The notes: a model not told the origin generated them from the sequence alone. Shown: positions 36,692 to 45,748, numbered from the stretch's first letter. The stretch is 64,000 nucleotides of DNA from Flavobacteriaceae bacterium UBA3611 (GCA_002375495.1 DFLU01000002.1:35582-99581); one strand, 5' to 3'. A program made the numbers and translations.

Positions 36692-38101
36692 TTATGAATT
36701 TTTTGGGCTCATAAGGTACAGTACGCGCTTTGTGCCAGGTACCGTTTCTTTCTTTTCGATGGTAAAAAATTGTTCATAACCCTTTTCAAAATCGGCTTCG
36801 TTGTAGAAATCGAAATGGTTAATGAACTCACGCTTTCGTACCAACAAACTTTCTACCCAAGAATCTTCGCGTTTAGGAAACTCGATGATTAATTTCTTAG
36901 AAAACTTGGCGAAAAATTCAGCAGATTTTTCAAAAGGAACATTCCCCGACAGCGTAATATGATGAATAAGCGCCAAGGCCATTGTAATATCTGGAGCATA
37001 ATCTGCAAGGCGGTCGATGAGTGAATTTCGCTCTGTATTGTTAAACCCAATGCCCGGTGCTGGTTGTAAAACGTCGCACACAAAAGGAAGCATATTGGTT
37101 TCTTTATTTTCTTGTAGCTGTTGGTAGTTGTAATCTACTGCATTACTGTCAATATCTGTCACGATTACATGGGGCACCTTGTCTAATACGGTACGAGCAA
37201 ACGTTCCGTCATTTCCACCCACGTCAATTAGTTTTTGTGGGGCCATGGGGGTTACCCACTCTCGAATCAATTTTTTCTTACCTTCAAAAGCCGCCGTTTC
37301 GTAGTTGGTTTTGTCGTAATAATCTCCCCATTCGGTACGCTCGCTCAGCTCTAGTTTTTTGATATAGTCGAAAAGGTTTTCTAGAATATTGCTATGAGCC
37401 TTTTTTGAAAGTTTGGCCACCTTGGTTTCGGCCTTGTAATCTTCGCTATGCTTGCTTTCCATTTTGGCCAACAAATGAATGTTGGTATGCAGGGTAGCAC
37501 TCAACTTTGTCTTACCAGGAAGCATCGATGCAATTAACTTTACGGGAAGTCCATCAATATGGGTTTGCATCATTTTAAACACCTCAGTTCCGTGGTATTT
37601 TGCCAACACCAACGGACCGAAAAAATGGGTAATGAATTGTTTGTAGGCCCTCCACGGAGTTCCCTCTTCATAAAAATCGAATGACAAGGTGTCGATAAAC
37701 ACCGGTTTTCCTTGGTGAAACGTTATGTTATACGCCGAGGCATCTTTTAAGATAAAACCTTTGGAAAGCGCATATTTCTGAAGTCGAAGGGTGTGTAATG
37801 CGGCATGCTTGTATTGCTGAAAGCTCCACTCATACGGGTTTGTGATAAATGGAATTGGCTCTGGGGTAATCACGATTTTATCATCGGTTACCGAAGTTTC
37901 GGTATGTGGGATTAACAATCCCTGCTTCATGAGCGTATTGAAAAAACCGCTCTCTTTTAGTTTGTTGTATTGTGGAAAATAGATGGGGTTTATGGCACGG
38001 CGCAATGTATCACCATCATGGAACATATATCCCGAAGGATCGCGGAAGGATGCTTCGTGCTTGCCTGCTGAAGTGGTAGGTGTACTATTTTTTGGTTTCA
38101 T
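36692..38101 (-). CDS. NoeA-like class I SAM-dependent methyltransferase
   Basis: A 469-residue protein. The N-terminal domain has FRDPSGYMFHDGDTLRRAI and DASAYNITFHQGKPVFID, stretches typical of nodulation-protein NoeA-related methyltransferases. The C-terminal part has LIDVGGNDGTFAR (motif I) and IVTDIDSNAVD, the SAM-binding Rossmann fold. NoeA relatives occur in polysaccharide clusters and probably methylate sugars. The start at 38101 overlaps the small upstream gene by 17 bases, so the two are coupled. Confidence 0.8.
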   Translation of the reverse strand: MKPKNSTPTTSAGKHEASFRDPSGYMFHDGDTLRRAINPIYFPQYNKLKESGFFNTLMKQGLLIPHTETSVTDDKIVITPEPIPFITNPYEWSFQQYKHAALHTLRLQKYALSKGFILKDASAYNITFHQGKPVFIDTLSFDFYEEGTPWRAYKQFITHFFGPLVLAKYHGTEVFKMMQTHIDGLPVKLIASMLPGKTKLSATLHTNIHLLAKMESKHSEDYKAETKVAKLSKKAHSNILENLFDYIKKLELSERTEWGDYYDKTNYETAAFEGKKKLIREWVTPMAPQKLIDVGGNDGTFARTVLDKVPHVIVTDIDSNAVDYNYQQLQENKETNMLPFVCDVLQPAPGIGFNNTERNSLIDRLADYAPDITMALALIHHITLSGNVPFEKSAEFFAKFSKKLIIEFPKREDSWVESLLVRKREFINHFDFYNEADFEKGYEQFFTIEKKETVPGTKRVLYLMSPKNS

Positions 38102-38294
38102 CGGCATCGGTCTCTGTGTCATTATCATCAATGTCTATGGAATCATACGTATCGTCGTCGTCCTTAAGCAAACCGAAAAACGCCTTCACCTTATACCATG
38201 CATTTTTTGAAAATAACAGAACACCTGCTGCTGCGGCAACTACCGCCTGAACAATCATTGCTCCTAAACCCGGATCGAAATACAAAAAATTCAT
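38085..38294 (-). CDS. Small membrane protein with acidic tail
   Basis: A 69-residue protein: NFLYFDPGLGAMIVQAVVAA forms the single membrane segment, then a basic stretch (NAWYKVKAFFGLLK) and a strongly acidic tail (DDDDTYDSIDIDDNDTETDA). The YFDPG-(T/L)-G motif recurs in small proteins beside NoeA-like methyltransferases, from memory of family layouts. Function unknown. Start at 38294 chosen so that the segment is N-terminal; a longer frame reaches 38348. Confidence 0.6.
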   Translation of the reverse strand: MNFLYFDPGLGAMIVQAVVAAAAGVLLFSKNAWYKVKAFFGLLKDDDDTYDSIDIDDNDTETDADETKK

Positions 38295-38357
38295 ACGCTC
38301 TATTGTTAAAGGCCCAAACTCGCCCTTTCTATTATAATTTGACAACAAATAAAGTAA

Positions 38358-38381
38358 AAAACAGGCAATTTTGCCTGTTTT
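38358..38381 (-). terminator. Rho-independent terminator after bipA
   Basis: An 11-bp stem AAAACAGGCAA / TTGCCTGTTTT with a 2-base loop, followed by a T-rich run on the minus strand. It lies 15 bases beyond the bipA stop and before the next minus-strand gene. Confidence 0.75.
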
Positions 38382-38395
38382 CTACTCTTAAAGTT

Positions 38396-40189
38396 TTATT
38401 GCTTGTTTCGCTTTCTGTCTACTTCCTTGAGGTGTACTTTTCGTAATCTGAGGTGGTTTGGAGTTACCTCAACATACTCATCTTTTTGAATGTATTCCAA
38501 AGCTTCTTCTAACGAAAATTTAATGGCTGGAACAATCTTCGCTTTATCATCTGCCCCTGAAGACCGTACGTTACTCAATTTTTTTGTCTTGGTAATGTTC
38601 ACCACCATATCATCTTGACGGGTGTTTTCACCAATCACTTGACCTTCGTAAATATCTTCACCCGGATCTACAAAAAAGCGACCTCGGTCTTGTAATTTAT
38701 CGATCGAGTATGGAATGGCCGAACCATTTTCCATAGACACCAAACTTCCGTTCTGACGTTCAGGGATACCTCCTTTTAAAGGTTGGTATTCTAGAAAACG
38801 GTGTGTCATAATCGCCTCACCTGCTGTAGCCGTTAACAACTGATTTCTTAAACCAATAATTCCACGAGAAGGAACGATAAACTTACAAACCATACGTTCT
38901 CCTTTGGCTTCCATACTGGTCATTTCACCTTTTCTGATGGTTACCATATCGATGGCACGCCCGCTAACATGTTCTGGCAAGTCGATAGTAAGTTCTTCAA
39001 CAGGCTCACATTTTACACCGTCAATTTCCTTAATAATTACTTGGGGTTGCCCAATTTGTAATTCATATCCTTCGCGTCGCATCGTTTCTATGAGTACAGA
39101 AAGGTGCAAGACTCCGCGGCCAAAAACCATGAATTTATCAGCACTTCCGGTATCTTCAACACGTAATGCCAAGTTTTTTTCTAATTCTTTTGCCAAGCGG
39201 TCTTTAATATGGCGAGAGGTAACAAATTTACCATCCTTTCCGAAGAAAGGTGAGTCGTTAATTGTAAATAACATACTCATGGTAGGCTCGTCTATGGCGA
39301 TTGTTTTAAGTGCTTCAGGATTTTCAAAATCTGCAACAGTATCTCCAATTTCAAAACCTTCAATCCCCACAAGGGCGCAAATATCACCCGCTTTTACTTC
39401 TTCCACTTTCAATCTGCCCAATCCTTCAAACGTATGCACTTCTTTGATACGTGACTTTTTAATGGTTCCGTCTCTTTTTACCAAAGAAATAGGCATGTTT
39501 TCTTTAATTGTTCCGCGCAACAAACGCCCAATGGCGATTCGTCCCGTAAAACTAGAATAATCTAAAGAAGTGATAAGCATTTGTGTGCTTCCCTCTTTAA
39601 TTTCGGGTGCTGGAATGTGTTCTAACACCATATCGAGCAACGGTTCTATATTGTTCGTTTCATCTTTCCAGTCGTCACTCATCCAATTGTTCTTAGCAGA
39701 ACCGTAAACCGTTGGGAAATCGAGTTGCCACTCTTCTGCGCCCAATTCAAACATTAGGTCGAAAACCGCTTCGTGTACCTCATCTGGGGTACAATTTTCT
39801 TTATCAACCTTATTGATTACCACACATGGTTTTAGGCCAAGGTCTATCGCTTTTTGCAAAACAAAACGAGTTTGCGGCATCGGTCCTTCAAAAGCATCTA
39901 CCAACAGCAAGACACCATCTGCCATGTTCAGTACACGCTCTACCTCACCACCAAAATCGGCGTGACCAGGCGTATCGATGATATTAATTTTTGTATCCTT
40001 ATACGTAACTGAGACGTTTTTAGAAGTAATGGTAATACCTCGTTCGCGTTCCAGGTCGTTATTATCTAAAATGAGTTCTCCTGTTTTTTCGTTTTCACGA
40101 AAGAGACTACAGTGGTGCATGATCTTGTCTACCAAGGTAGTTTTACCGTGGTCTACGTGTGCAATAATGGCGATATTTTTAATTTCCAT
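38396..40189 (-). CDS. bipA: Ribosome-associated GTPase BipA/TypA
   Basis: A 597-residue translational GTPase. G1 AHVDHGKTT is at residues 10-18, the switch-II motif DTPGHADF follows at about residue 70, and NKVDKE is the base-recognition motif. The C-terminal part has the elongation-factor beta-barrel and the BipA-specific domain. BipA supports ribosome assembly and stress adaptation. ATG at 40187-40189 is chosen because MEIKNIAIIAHVDHGKTT is the family's usual start. Confidence 0.95.
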   Translation of the reverse strand: MEIKNIAIIAHVDHGKTTLVDKIMHHCSLFRENEKTGELILDNNDLERERGITITSKNVSVTYKDTKINIIDTPGHADFGGEVERVLNMADGVLLLVDAFEGPMPQTRFVLQKAIDLGLKPCVVINKVDKENCTPDEVHEAVFDLMFELGAEEWQLDFPTVYGSAKNNWMSDDWKDETNNIEPLLDMVLEHIPAPEIKEGSTQMLITSLDYSSFTGRIAIGRLLRGTIKENMPISLVKRDGTIKKSRIKEVHTFEGLGRLKVEEVKAGDICALVGIEGFEIGDTVADFENPEALKTIAIDEPTMSMLFTINDSPFFGKDGKFVTSRHIKDRLAKELEKNLALRVEDTGSADKFMVFGRGVLHLSVLIETMRREGYELQIGQPQVIIKEIDGVKCEPVEELTIDLPEHVSGRAIDMVTIRKGEMTSMEAKGERMVCKFIVPSRGIIGLRNQLLTATAGEAIMTHRFLEYQPLKGGIPERQNGSLVSMENGSAIPYSIDKLQDRGRFFVDPGEDIYEGQVIGENTRQDDMVVNITKTKKLSNVRSSGADDKAKIVPAIKFSLEEALEYIQKDEYVEVTPNHLRLRKVHLKEVDRKRNKQ

Positions 40190-40333
40190 AATTAGGGCCG
40201 ATTTTAGGCGGTGCAAAAGTAGTGGTAATAATTGAGATTAATATTAAAAACTTCATTTGTTTTTAGCGATATCACATCGTTATACACTTTATTTTAGTAT
40301 CTTAGACCAACTCCCCGTAGCAACAGTTCAAGT

Positions 40334-41734
40334 ATGAAAAAAAGCATGGTATCCCTGGCAGCATTATTGTGTTGCCTCTTCAATGTTCAAGCTCAGTTTG
40401 GAGAACAGTTAATTATATCTGATGATCTTGATGCTCCATACCAATCATACCCGGTCGATTTAGACAATGATAGCGATATAGATATCGTTACGCTTTTCGG
40501 CGGAGACTATTCTATAAGGTGGATGAAAAACCTAGATGGTAAGGGAAATTTTAGTGACCCGCTATTAATAAACGCCACGCAATTTGTATACCTCGATATT
40601 GACTTTCTAGACATAGACTCAGATGGAGACAAAGACATATTATTTTTAGGTAACAACCCTAGAAAGTTAATTTGGATAGAAAATTTAGATGGATTGGGGA
40701 ATTTTGGCTCTGAGCAACTTATTTTAGAAATTGATTTTATCACCTCGTATAATACATTAGATTTCGATGATGACGGTGATTTTGACATATTATTTAATAC
40801 CACAGATACATTTTCAGGAGAAATCATGTGGATCGAAAACATGGATGGATTGGGTAGCTTCGGTGCACCAATTTCTTTAATTGATGGTATTGATGTAGAA
40901 TTTTTTGAACCAATTTTAGAAGATATAGATAATGACGGTGATTTAGACATCTTAACATCGCTAGAAAGTTATTCTCCCTCTATAGTAGTTTGGTATGAGA
41001 ACTCAGGTAATGTATCATTCGATATCGAACATGTAATACACGAATTCCAAACTTTTGTTTCTGACTTCACAACTATTGTCGATTTAAAGTACGTTGACGT
41101 TGATCTAGATGGAAAAAAAGACGTCTATTTTGAAACTTATCATGATGATTTTGACAATATCACAGGATGGTGCAAAGCTTTGAACGAGCAAGGAGACTTT
41201 GATTTTCCCGAAATATTAGATAATTTATTTATGGTATTTGCCAATTATGATTTAGATGACGATGGTGATGTAGATTTCCTCTCGTACACAAGATTACCCG
41301 AGCCTCTTATATTTTGGAGAGAGAATTTAGATGGACTAGGTGCTAGTTTCATTCAACGACAAATTTCTACAGAAATTGATCGACCTATTGATGTTGATGC
41401 CGCAGATTTTGATGGTGATGGATTATTAGACGTTCTATCTACTTCGACTGATGATAGCAAAGTTGCATGGTATAAGAACACAGGTATATTGGATGTGGTT
41501 GAGAACGTCGCTTTTAGTATAAACATGTATCCCAACCCTACATCTTCAATTGTTTACTTAAATACCAATGAACCTTTAGCCAGTATCGTAATGTACAATG
41601 TGCTGGGGACCAAAATAAAATCGTTTCCCACAACTTCACAATTCGATATTTCCGAAGTGCCTAGCGGGCTCTATTTTTTCAACATAAAAACTGTGTCTGG
41701 ACTGGTCAGCACCCAAAAAATCATAAAAAAGTAA
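40334..41734 (+). CDS. T9SS-secreted VCBS/FG-GAP repeat protein
   Basis: A 466-residue protein with a signal peptide (about 1-21, FNVQAQ). Seven or so repeats of a D-x-D-x-D-G calcium-type motif follow (DLDNDSDIDIV, DIDSDGDKDIL, DFDDDGDFDIL, DIDNDGDLDIL, DLDGKKDVYFE, DFDGDGLLDVL), the VCBS/FG-GAP propeller. The C-terminal 70 residues (MYPNPTSSIVYL onward, GTKIKSF, EVPSGLYFFNI) form a type A T9SS sorting domain. It should be exported to or beyond the cell surface. Ligand unknown. Unlike the sorting domain at 63728, this one has ordinary GC. Confidence 0.88.
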   Translation: MKKSMVSLAALLCCLFNVQAQFGEQLIISDDLDAPYQSYPVDLDNDSDIDIVTLFGGDYSIRWMKNLDGKGNFSDPLLINATQFVYLDIDFLDIDSDGDKDILFLGNNPRKLIWIENLDGLGNFGSEQLILEIDFITSYNTLDFDDDGDFDILFNTTDTFSGEIMWIENMDGLGSFGAPISLIDGIDVEFFEPILEDIDNDGDLDILTSLESYSPSIVVWYENSGNVSFDIEHVIHEFQTFVSDFTTIVDLKYVDVDLDGKKDVYFETYHDDFDNITGWCKALNEQGDFDFPEILDNLFMVFANYDLDDDGDVDFLSYTRLPEPLIFWRENLDGLGASFIQRQISTEIDRPIDVDAADFDGDGLLDVLSTSTDDSKVAWYKNTGILDVVENVAFSINMYPNPTSSIVYLNTNEPLASIVMYNVLGTKIKSFPTTSQFDISEVPSGLYFFNIKTVSGLVSTQKIIKK

Positions 41735-41783
41735 TGCGACTTTTTTAAGCGAATGTCGCTGCACCTATTCATTGTTTTATAGA

Positions 41784-42518
41784 TCAATTAATACTAATGG
41801 CACCTCGATTGATTTCGCTTAGTTGGTCAGCTGCATTGCGATAATGAGCTATATAGTCTACTAAAAACACCGTAGCTATCAAGTAAAAGGATCTTTCAGC
41901 ATAAAAAGCAGGCGTGTACTCAAAAAAGTAGGCGGCCAACCCCCCTAAGTCAGAAAAGATAAAGGCAATAACACATAGCAGCATGTGTAACGATTGATTT
42001 CCCTCAAAAGATTCGTTGTATAAAAAAGCGAACAGCGCCATAAAAAGCATCACTGCACTCTGGGTAAAAAACAACATAAGCTGAAACTCATTGTCTAAGG
42101 AAGAAATAATGATATCTGAAAGATAATATACATTAAAAATATTGAGGATTACAATACCCAAGCCTACCAAAACTATCGTCTTGCTAAACCGAATCGTTGG
42201 TAATTTCTTAAAAATTACAAGACAAAGTAGGGTATACACCAAAATGGTACAGAACAGCGATATCGTTTTAAACAAGGTCTCTTCATAAAAAAGAATGGCA
42301 ACATCACGCACCACTAAAATGATAAGTGCGATGGACAAAAAGCTTTTCCCAAAGCGTTTCTTTGCGAATACAAAAGACAACAGTGCTAGGCAAGAACCCA
42401 ATCTAACGATACGTGACACCTCAATCTCGAAATAATAAATTACGAGCAGGTTCACTGCAATTAATAAAAGTGCAAGTTGTGGAAGCCCCAATTTCTTCCC
42501 AAAAGTAAAATTCCCCAT
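41784..42518 (-). CDS. Polytopic membrane protein, YhhN-like profile
   Basis: A 244-residue protein with about seven or eight hydrophobic segments spaced evenly (LALLLIAVNLLVIYYF, IALIILVVRDVAILF, MLLCVIAFIFSDLGGLAAYF, and others). The (D/R)-x2-IF and FSDLGG-type polar residues in the segments recall YhhN, but identity is not established. Divergent from kdsA. No operon partner is evident. Confidence 0.55.
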   Translation of the reverse strand: MGNFTFGKKLGLPQLALLLIAVNLLVIYYFEIEVSRIVRLGSCLALLSFVFAKKRFGKSFLSIALIILVVRDVAILFYEETLFKTISLFCTILVYTLLCLVIFKKLPTIRFSKTIVLVGLGIVILNIFNVYYLSDIIISSLDNEFQLMLFFTQSAVMLFMALFAFLYNESFEGNQSLHMLLCVIAFIFSDLGGLAAYFFEYTPAFYAERSFYLIATVFLVDYIAHYRNAADQLSEINRGAISIN

Positions 42519-42616
42519 TTCAGTAAGTTAAGCGATTCAATTATAGGAATTTTCCTTCAAAAACCCCTAACATTTGATATTTACGAAACTTCTCACTTTT
42601 CGGTTTTAATATTATG

Positions 42617-42624
42617 TATCTTTG
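42617..42624 (+). promoter_or_regulatory. Candidate -7 promoter element for kdsA
   Basis: TATCTTTG matches TAnnTTTG. A TTT tract 17 bases upstream (42597-42599) may serve as the -33 element. Transcription would begin roughly 15 bases before the kdsA ATG. Confidence 0.45.
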
Positions 42625-42644
42625 CTTTTTCTACGCATCATATT

Positions 42645-43463
42645 ATGGATTTACAGCGCATTCCGCAGATTAGTCACACCCAATCAAACAACTTTTTTCT
42701 TTTAGCAGGCCCTTGTGCCATAGAAGGCGAAGATATGGCGTTGCGTATTGCTGAAAAGGTACTTACGATTACTGATACGCTTAAAATTCCGTATATATTC
42801 AAAGGAAGTTTCAAAAAAGCAAATCGTTCCCGTATCGATAGTTTTACAGGAATTGGAGATGAAAAGGCGTTAAAAATTCTTCGGAAAGTTTCTGAAACTT
42901 TTAAAGTTCCCACAGTAACCGACATCCACGAAGTAAGCGATGCTGAAATGGCGGCAGCCTATGTTGATGTGTTGCAAATTCCGGCATTTTTAGTACGCCA
43001 AACCGATTTGGTAGTAGCTGCAGCAGCCACAGGGAAAGTTGTCAATTTAAAAAAAGGACAATTTATGAGTCCTGAAAGTATGAAACACGCCGTAACCAAG
43101 GTTACCGATAGTGGAAATGCACAAGTGATGGTTACCGACAGAGGCACCATGTTTGGCTATCAAGATATGGTAGTAGATTTTAGGGGCATTCCTACCATGA
43201 AACAATTTGCGCCCGTGGTGTTAGACGTTACCCATAGTCTGCAGCAACCCAACCAAAGTGTTGGGGTTACCGGCGGAAGGCCAGATATGATAGGTACTAT
43301 TGCCCGAGCTGGCATTGCCTCAGGAGTAGATGGCTTGTTTATCGAAACACATTTCGATCCTGCAAACGCAAAAAGTGATGGTGCGAATATGCTAGATCTT
43401 GCAAATTTGGAAAAGTTACTTACCGACTTAACGGCGATAAGAAAAACCATCAACCAGCTGTAA
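42645..43463 (+). CDS. kdsA: 3-deoxy-8-phosphooctulonate (KDO-8-P) synthase
   Basis: A 272-residue enzyme joining arabinose-5-phosphate and phosphoenolpyruvate for KDO of the lipopolysaccharide inner core. Signatures: FFLLAGPCAIEGED, IFKGSFKKANRSR, FLVRQTDLVVAAA, VTDRGTMFGY and DVTHSLQQPNQ. The Cys in AGPC marks the metal-dependent class. The start at 42645 is chosen because it follows the -7 element and matches the family length. A longer frame from 42477 is rejected because it runs antisense to the membrane-protein gene. Confidence 0.95.
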   Translation: MDLQRIPQISHTQSNNFFLLAGPCAIEGEDMALRIAEKVLTITDTLKIPYIFKGSFKKANRSRIDSFTGIGDEKALKILRKVSETFKVPTVTDIHEVSDAEMAAAYVDVLQIPAFLVRQTDLVVAAAATGKVVNLKKGQFMSPESMKHAVTKVTDSGNAQVMVTDRGTMFGYQDMVVDFRGIPTMKQFAPVVLDVTHSLQQPNQSVGVTGGRPDMIGTIARAGIASGVDGLFIETHFDPANAKSDGANMLDLANLEKLLTDLTAIRKTINQL

Positions 43464-43812
43464 ACCCTTTGGTTTTGGTTCGATACGCTTCCTCAAGGCA
43501 TTCAACTAAAATTTCTGCATTAATAATGTCGTTCGGATAATAACGCAACGACTTTACAAATTTTCGCTTTTCAGAAACCAATTTGTCTAAATGTACATTG
43601 AACTTGGTTCGTGCCCAAAAACAAACATCTACGTAACCCTTAGTGACATTCAGATAACAAATAGGACAGTCTTCGCTGTAATAAATGGGCAACTTCCATT
43701 TGTACATAAGGTGATAATCGGGCAGTGTTTGCTCAATATGTACTTGAATTTCCAACAACATAGAACGGAACGGTTCGGGTTTGTCGAGAATGTATTGTTC
43801 AGCTGGATTCAT
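43450..43812 (-). CDS. DUF1801 (YdhG-like) domain protein
   Basis: A 120-residue cytoplasmic protein with the DUF1801 pattern: ILDKPEPFRSMLLEIQVHIEQ, PDYHLMYKWKLPIYY, and the ARTKFNVHLDKLVSEKRKFVKSLRYY region. The YdhG/YjbR-like fold is of unknown function. Its 3' end overlaps the kdsA stop by 14 bases on the other strand. A strong terminator-like hairpin precedes it. Confidence 0.78.
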   Translation of the reverse strand: MNPAEQYILDKPEPFRSMLLEIQVHIEQTLPDYHLMYKWKLPIYYSEDCPICYLNVTKGYVDVCFWARTKFNVHLDKLVSEKRKFVKSLRYYPNDIINAEILVECLEEAYRTKTKGFTAG

Positions 43813-43844
43813 ACGCCTAAATTACATTATTTATAAAAAAAGCC

Positions 43845-43955
43845 ATAAAAAAAGGTCGCCATAAAGGCGACCTTTGTGAAGTTCCCTCTGTGAGTCGACT
43901 CCCCAATCGACTCCCATAAGGATTTAAAATATGGCTAAAAACTATCAGCTTATTT
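43845..43955 (-). ncRNA. Candidate small RNA with promoter and terminator
   Basis: On the minus strand, TTG (43991-43989), a 20-base spacer and CAGCTTTG (43968-43961) resemble a promoter with one mismatch in the -7. A rho-independent terminator follows about 90 bases later: AAAGGTCGCC / GGCGACCTTT (43851-43875) and seven T. In between are two GGGGAGTCGA-like repeats. A 28-codon frame starts inside but its end would lie in the terminator. The same 293-base gap (43813-44105) also contains the paired hairpins at 43990-44030. Existence of the RNA is inferred. Confidence 0.42.
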
Positions 43956-43989
43956 GATATCAAAGCTGCATAATTTTACTGCCATCTGC

Positions 43990-44030
43990 AACAGGATTTT
44001 TCCTGTTTTTATACAGGGTTTTTCCTGTAT
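43990..44030. repeat. Two adjacent small hairpins
   Basis: AACAGGA-TTTT-TCCTGTT (43990-44007) and ATACAGG-GTTTTT-CCTGTAT (44011-44030) have 7-bp stems and very similar sequence, 75-115 bases upstream of the next plus-strand gene. They could be tandem binding sites or terminator relics. Nothing more can be said from sequence. Confidence 0.5.
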
Positions 44031-44080
44031 CATGTTAAAATTTTAAAAAATCGAAGCGAAATATTCATTTAAATACACTT

Positions 44081-44097
44081 ACTTTGTATTTCAAAGT
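44081..44097. promoter_or_regulatory. 17-bp palindromic operator, site 1
   Basis: ACTTTGTATTTCAAAGT ends 8 bases before the ATG at 44106. Its outer 6 bases on each side are perfectly inverted (ACTTTG/CAAAGT). An identical sequence in the opposite orientation is at 45749-45765. It overlaps a probable -7 element (TTACTTTG, 44079-44086), so occupancy would block transcription. I infer it is bound by the winged-helix protein encoded at 44711-45013. Confidence 0.6.
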
Positions 44098-44105
44098 ACT
44101 TTACA

Positions 44106-44711
44106 ATGAGTGAAAAAGATTATTTAAAAGACATCAGTGAAATCAAGAATTTGATGAACCGATCGTCACGGTTTATCTCCCTTAGCGGACTTTCAGGAAT
44201 TATGGCAGGAATATACGCACTCATCGGTGCTGCGATTGCCTATTTTTATTTAGTGCCTGAAGGCGAATATGTGGTACTGCACAGTTGGAATTTTAAAATG
44301 CTGGTGGTATTGCTTATAACGATTGCAGTACTGAGTGTAGCCACTGCCTTTCTCTTAACTACCAGAAAAGCAAAACAACTGAACGAAAAAATTTGGGACA
44401 GCACCACGAAACGTCTCTTACTCAATTTTCTAATTCCCTTAGTGACTGGAGGCATCTATATATTGATAAAATTGAACAGCCAACATTATGGACTTACCGC
44501 TTCGCTCATGCTAATATTTTACGGACTTGCCCTAGTAAATGCTTCAAAATACACGATTGGAAATGTAAAATATCTCGGCTATATTGAAATCGTAGCGGGC
44601 CTTTTATGCGCAGCGTTTCCAGGATACGGGTTTTGGTTCTGGATCTTTGGTTTTGGCCTGATGCACATTGGCTACGGAAGCTTGATGCTCATTCAAGAAA
44701 AAAAGCACTAG
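44106..44711 (+). CDS. Multi-pass membrane protein in a winged-helix regulator operon
   Basis: A 201-residue protein: a polar N-terminal stretch (SEKDYLKDISEIKNLMNRSSR) followed by about six membrane segments (SGIMAGIYALIGAAIAYF, MLVVLLITIAVLSVATAFLL, and others) and a basic C-terminus. Family unknown to me beyond being a frequent partner of small HTH_34-type regulators in Bacteroidota. First gene after palindromic operator site 1. Its TAG stop shares its G with the GTG start of the regulator. Confidence 0.72.
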   Translation: MSEKDYLKDISEIKNLMNRSSRFISLSGLSGIMAGIYALIGAAIAYFYLVPEGEYVVLHSWNFKMLVVLLITIAVLSVATAFLLTTRKAKQLNEKIWDSTTKRLLLNFLIPLVTGGIYILIKLNSQHYGLTASLMLIFYGLALVNASKYTIGNVKYLGYIEIVAGLLCAAFPGYGFWFWIFGFGLMHIGYGSLMLIQEKKH

Positions 44712-45013
44712 TGGGAATTATAGACAACATAAATAAATTATTTGACCACCGCATCCGGTTAGGCATCATGTCTATTCTAGTTGTAAACCAAGACGCCGAT
44801 TTCAATAGGTTGAAGGAGTTGTTAGACGTAACCGATGGCAACCTTGCTAGTCACCTTAAATCGTTAGAAAAAGAAAACTACATCTTAGTTGAAAAACAAT
44901 TCATTGGCAGGAAACCAAATACCAGATATAGTGCAACCAAGGAAGGCCGGAAGGCATTTACAAAGCACATCGAAGCGCTAGAAAATTTGATTCAACTAAA
45001 AAAGAAATCGTGA
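44711..45013 (+). CDS. Small winged-helix transcriptional regulator (HTH_34-like)
   Basis: A 100-residue protein consisting of one winged-helix domain: NINKLFDHRIRLGIMSIL, a recognition-helix stretch (TDGNLASHLKSLEKENYI) and a wing (FIGRKPNTRYSATKEG). Start is the GTG at 44711, overlapping the previous stop (TAGTG), which suggests translational coupling. Longer starts lie inside the previous gene. Probably represses its own operon through the palindrome at 44081-44097; this is inferred from position only. Confidence 0.8.
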   Translation: MGIIDNINKLFDHRIRLGIMSILVVNQDADFNRLKELLDVTDGNLASHLKSLEKENYILVEKQFIGRKPNTRYSATKEGRKAFTKHIEALENLIQLKKKS

Positions 45014-45732
45014 TGGCATTATCCCTTTCTATATCAAAATTGCATCGGCAAGCGAGAGAAAATGTCTGGTTCCATTATTTTGCCATTTTTAACCGAGTGG
45101 CGTTGGCCGCTGGCTTTATACCATCTGGTATGATGAAAATTCTGGGCGAACGGTTTACTGCGCTGTCTAGCGAACATCCCTTGGGATTTTATTTTGACGG
45201 ACTCTACCATACGGGCTACTACTACACCTTCATTGGCGTCATGCAAGTGCTTGCAGCTCTTCTATTACTTATACCCAGAACTGCTTTGCTTGGGGCTTTG
45301 ATTTATTTTCCCATCATCTTGAACATCGTTGTGCTTACATTTTCAGTTCGCTTTGACGGTTCGTTATTTACGTCGCCGCTAATGCTCATGGCCAATACCT
45401 ACCTCCTATTCTGGAACTATGACAAATTAAAATACATACTGTCTACCAAAAAATTAGATGTACGGTTTTCTTCTATTTTTCCGAAGGCACCAAAGAAAAA
45501 ATTTCCAACGCTGGCAGTTGTTGCCGTTGCTGGTGTAACCTTAGGCACTGTTTTTTTTACCACAAACATGTACGATATCATGCCCAAAAATACCATGGCA
45601 GCATGTAAAAAACAGTTTAAGCAAGGTGCCAACACCCCTGCCGCCATTGCATTTTGTGAATGTATACACACCAACGGGAATCCTTTAAATGACTGTATGG
45701 CACAATACTGGAAAAATACAGACGAACAATAA
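45013..45732 (+). CDS. DoxX-like membrane protein with a Cys-rich C-terminal domain
   Basis: A 239-residue protein with a DoxX-like layout of about five membrane segments (FNRVALAAGFIPSGMMKILG, GVMQVLAALLLLIP, ALIYFPIILNIVVLTFSV). A sixth hydrophobic segment (about 168-188) leads to a C-terminal domain with four Cys (MAACKKQF, AFCECIHT, NDCMAQ). The Cys residues could bind a metal or form disulfides. Start ATG at 45013-45015 overlaps the regulator stop (TGATG). Function unknown. Confidence 0.68.
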   Translation: MALSLSISKLHRQARENVWFHYFAIFNRVALAAGFIPSGMMKILGERFTALSSEHPLGFYFDGLYHTGYYYTFIGVMQVLAALLLLIPRTALLGALIYFPIILNIVVLTFSVRFDGSLFTSPLMLMANTYLLFWNYDKLKYILSTKKLDVRFSSIFPKAPKKKFPTLAVVAVAGVTLGTVFFTTNMYDIMPKNTMAACKKQFKQGANTPAAIAFCECIHTNGNPLNDCMAQYWKNTDEQ

Positions 45733-45748
45733 AAAAATTTACCCATTC

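Noticed and set aside
42477..42644. N-terminal extension of kdsA
   Set aside because: Lies antisense to the YhhN-like gene and upstream of the likely kdsA promoter.
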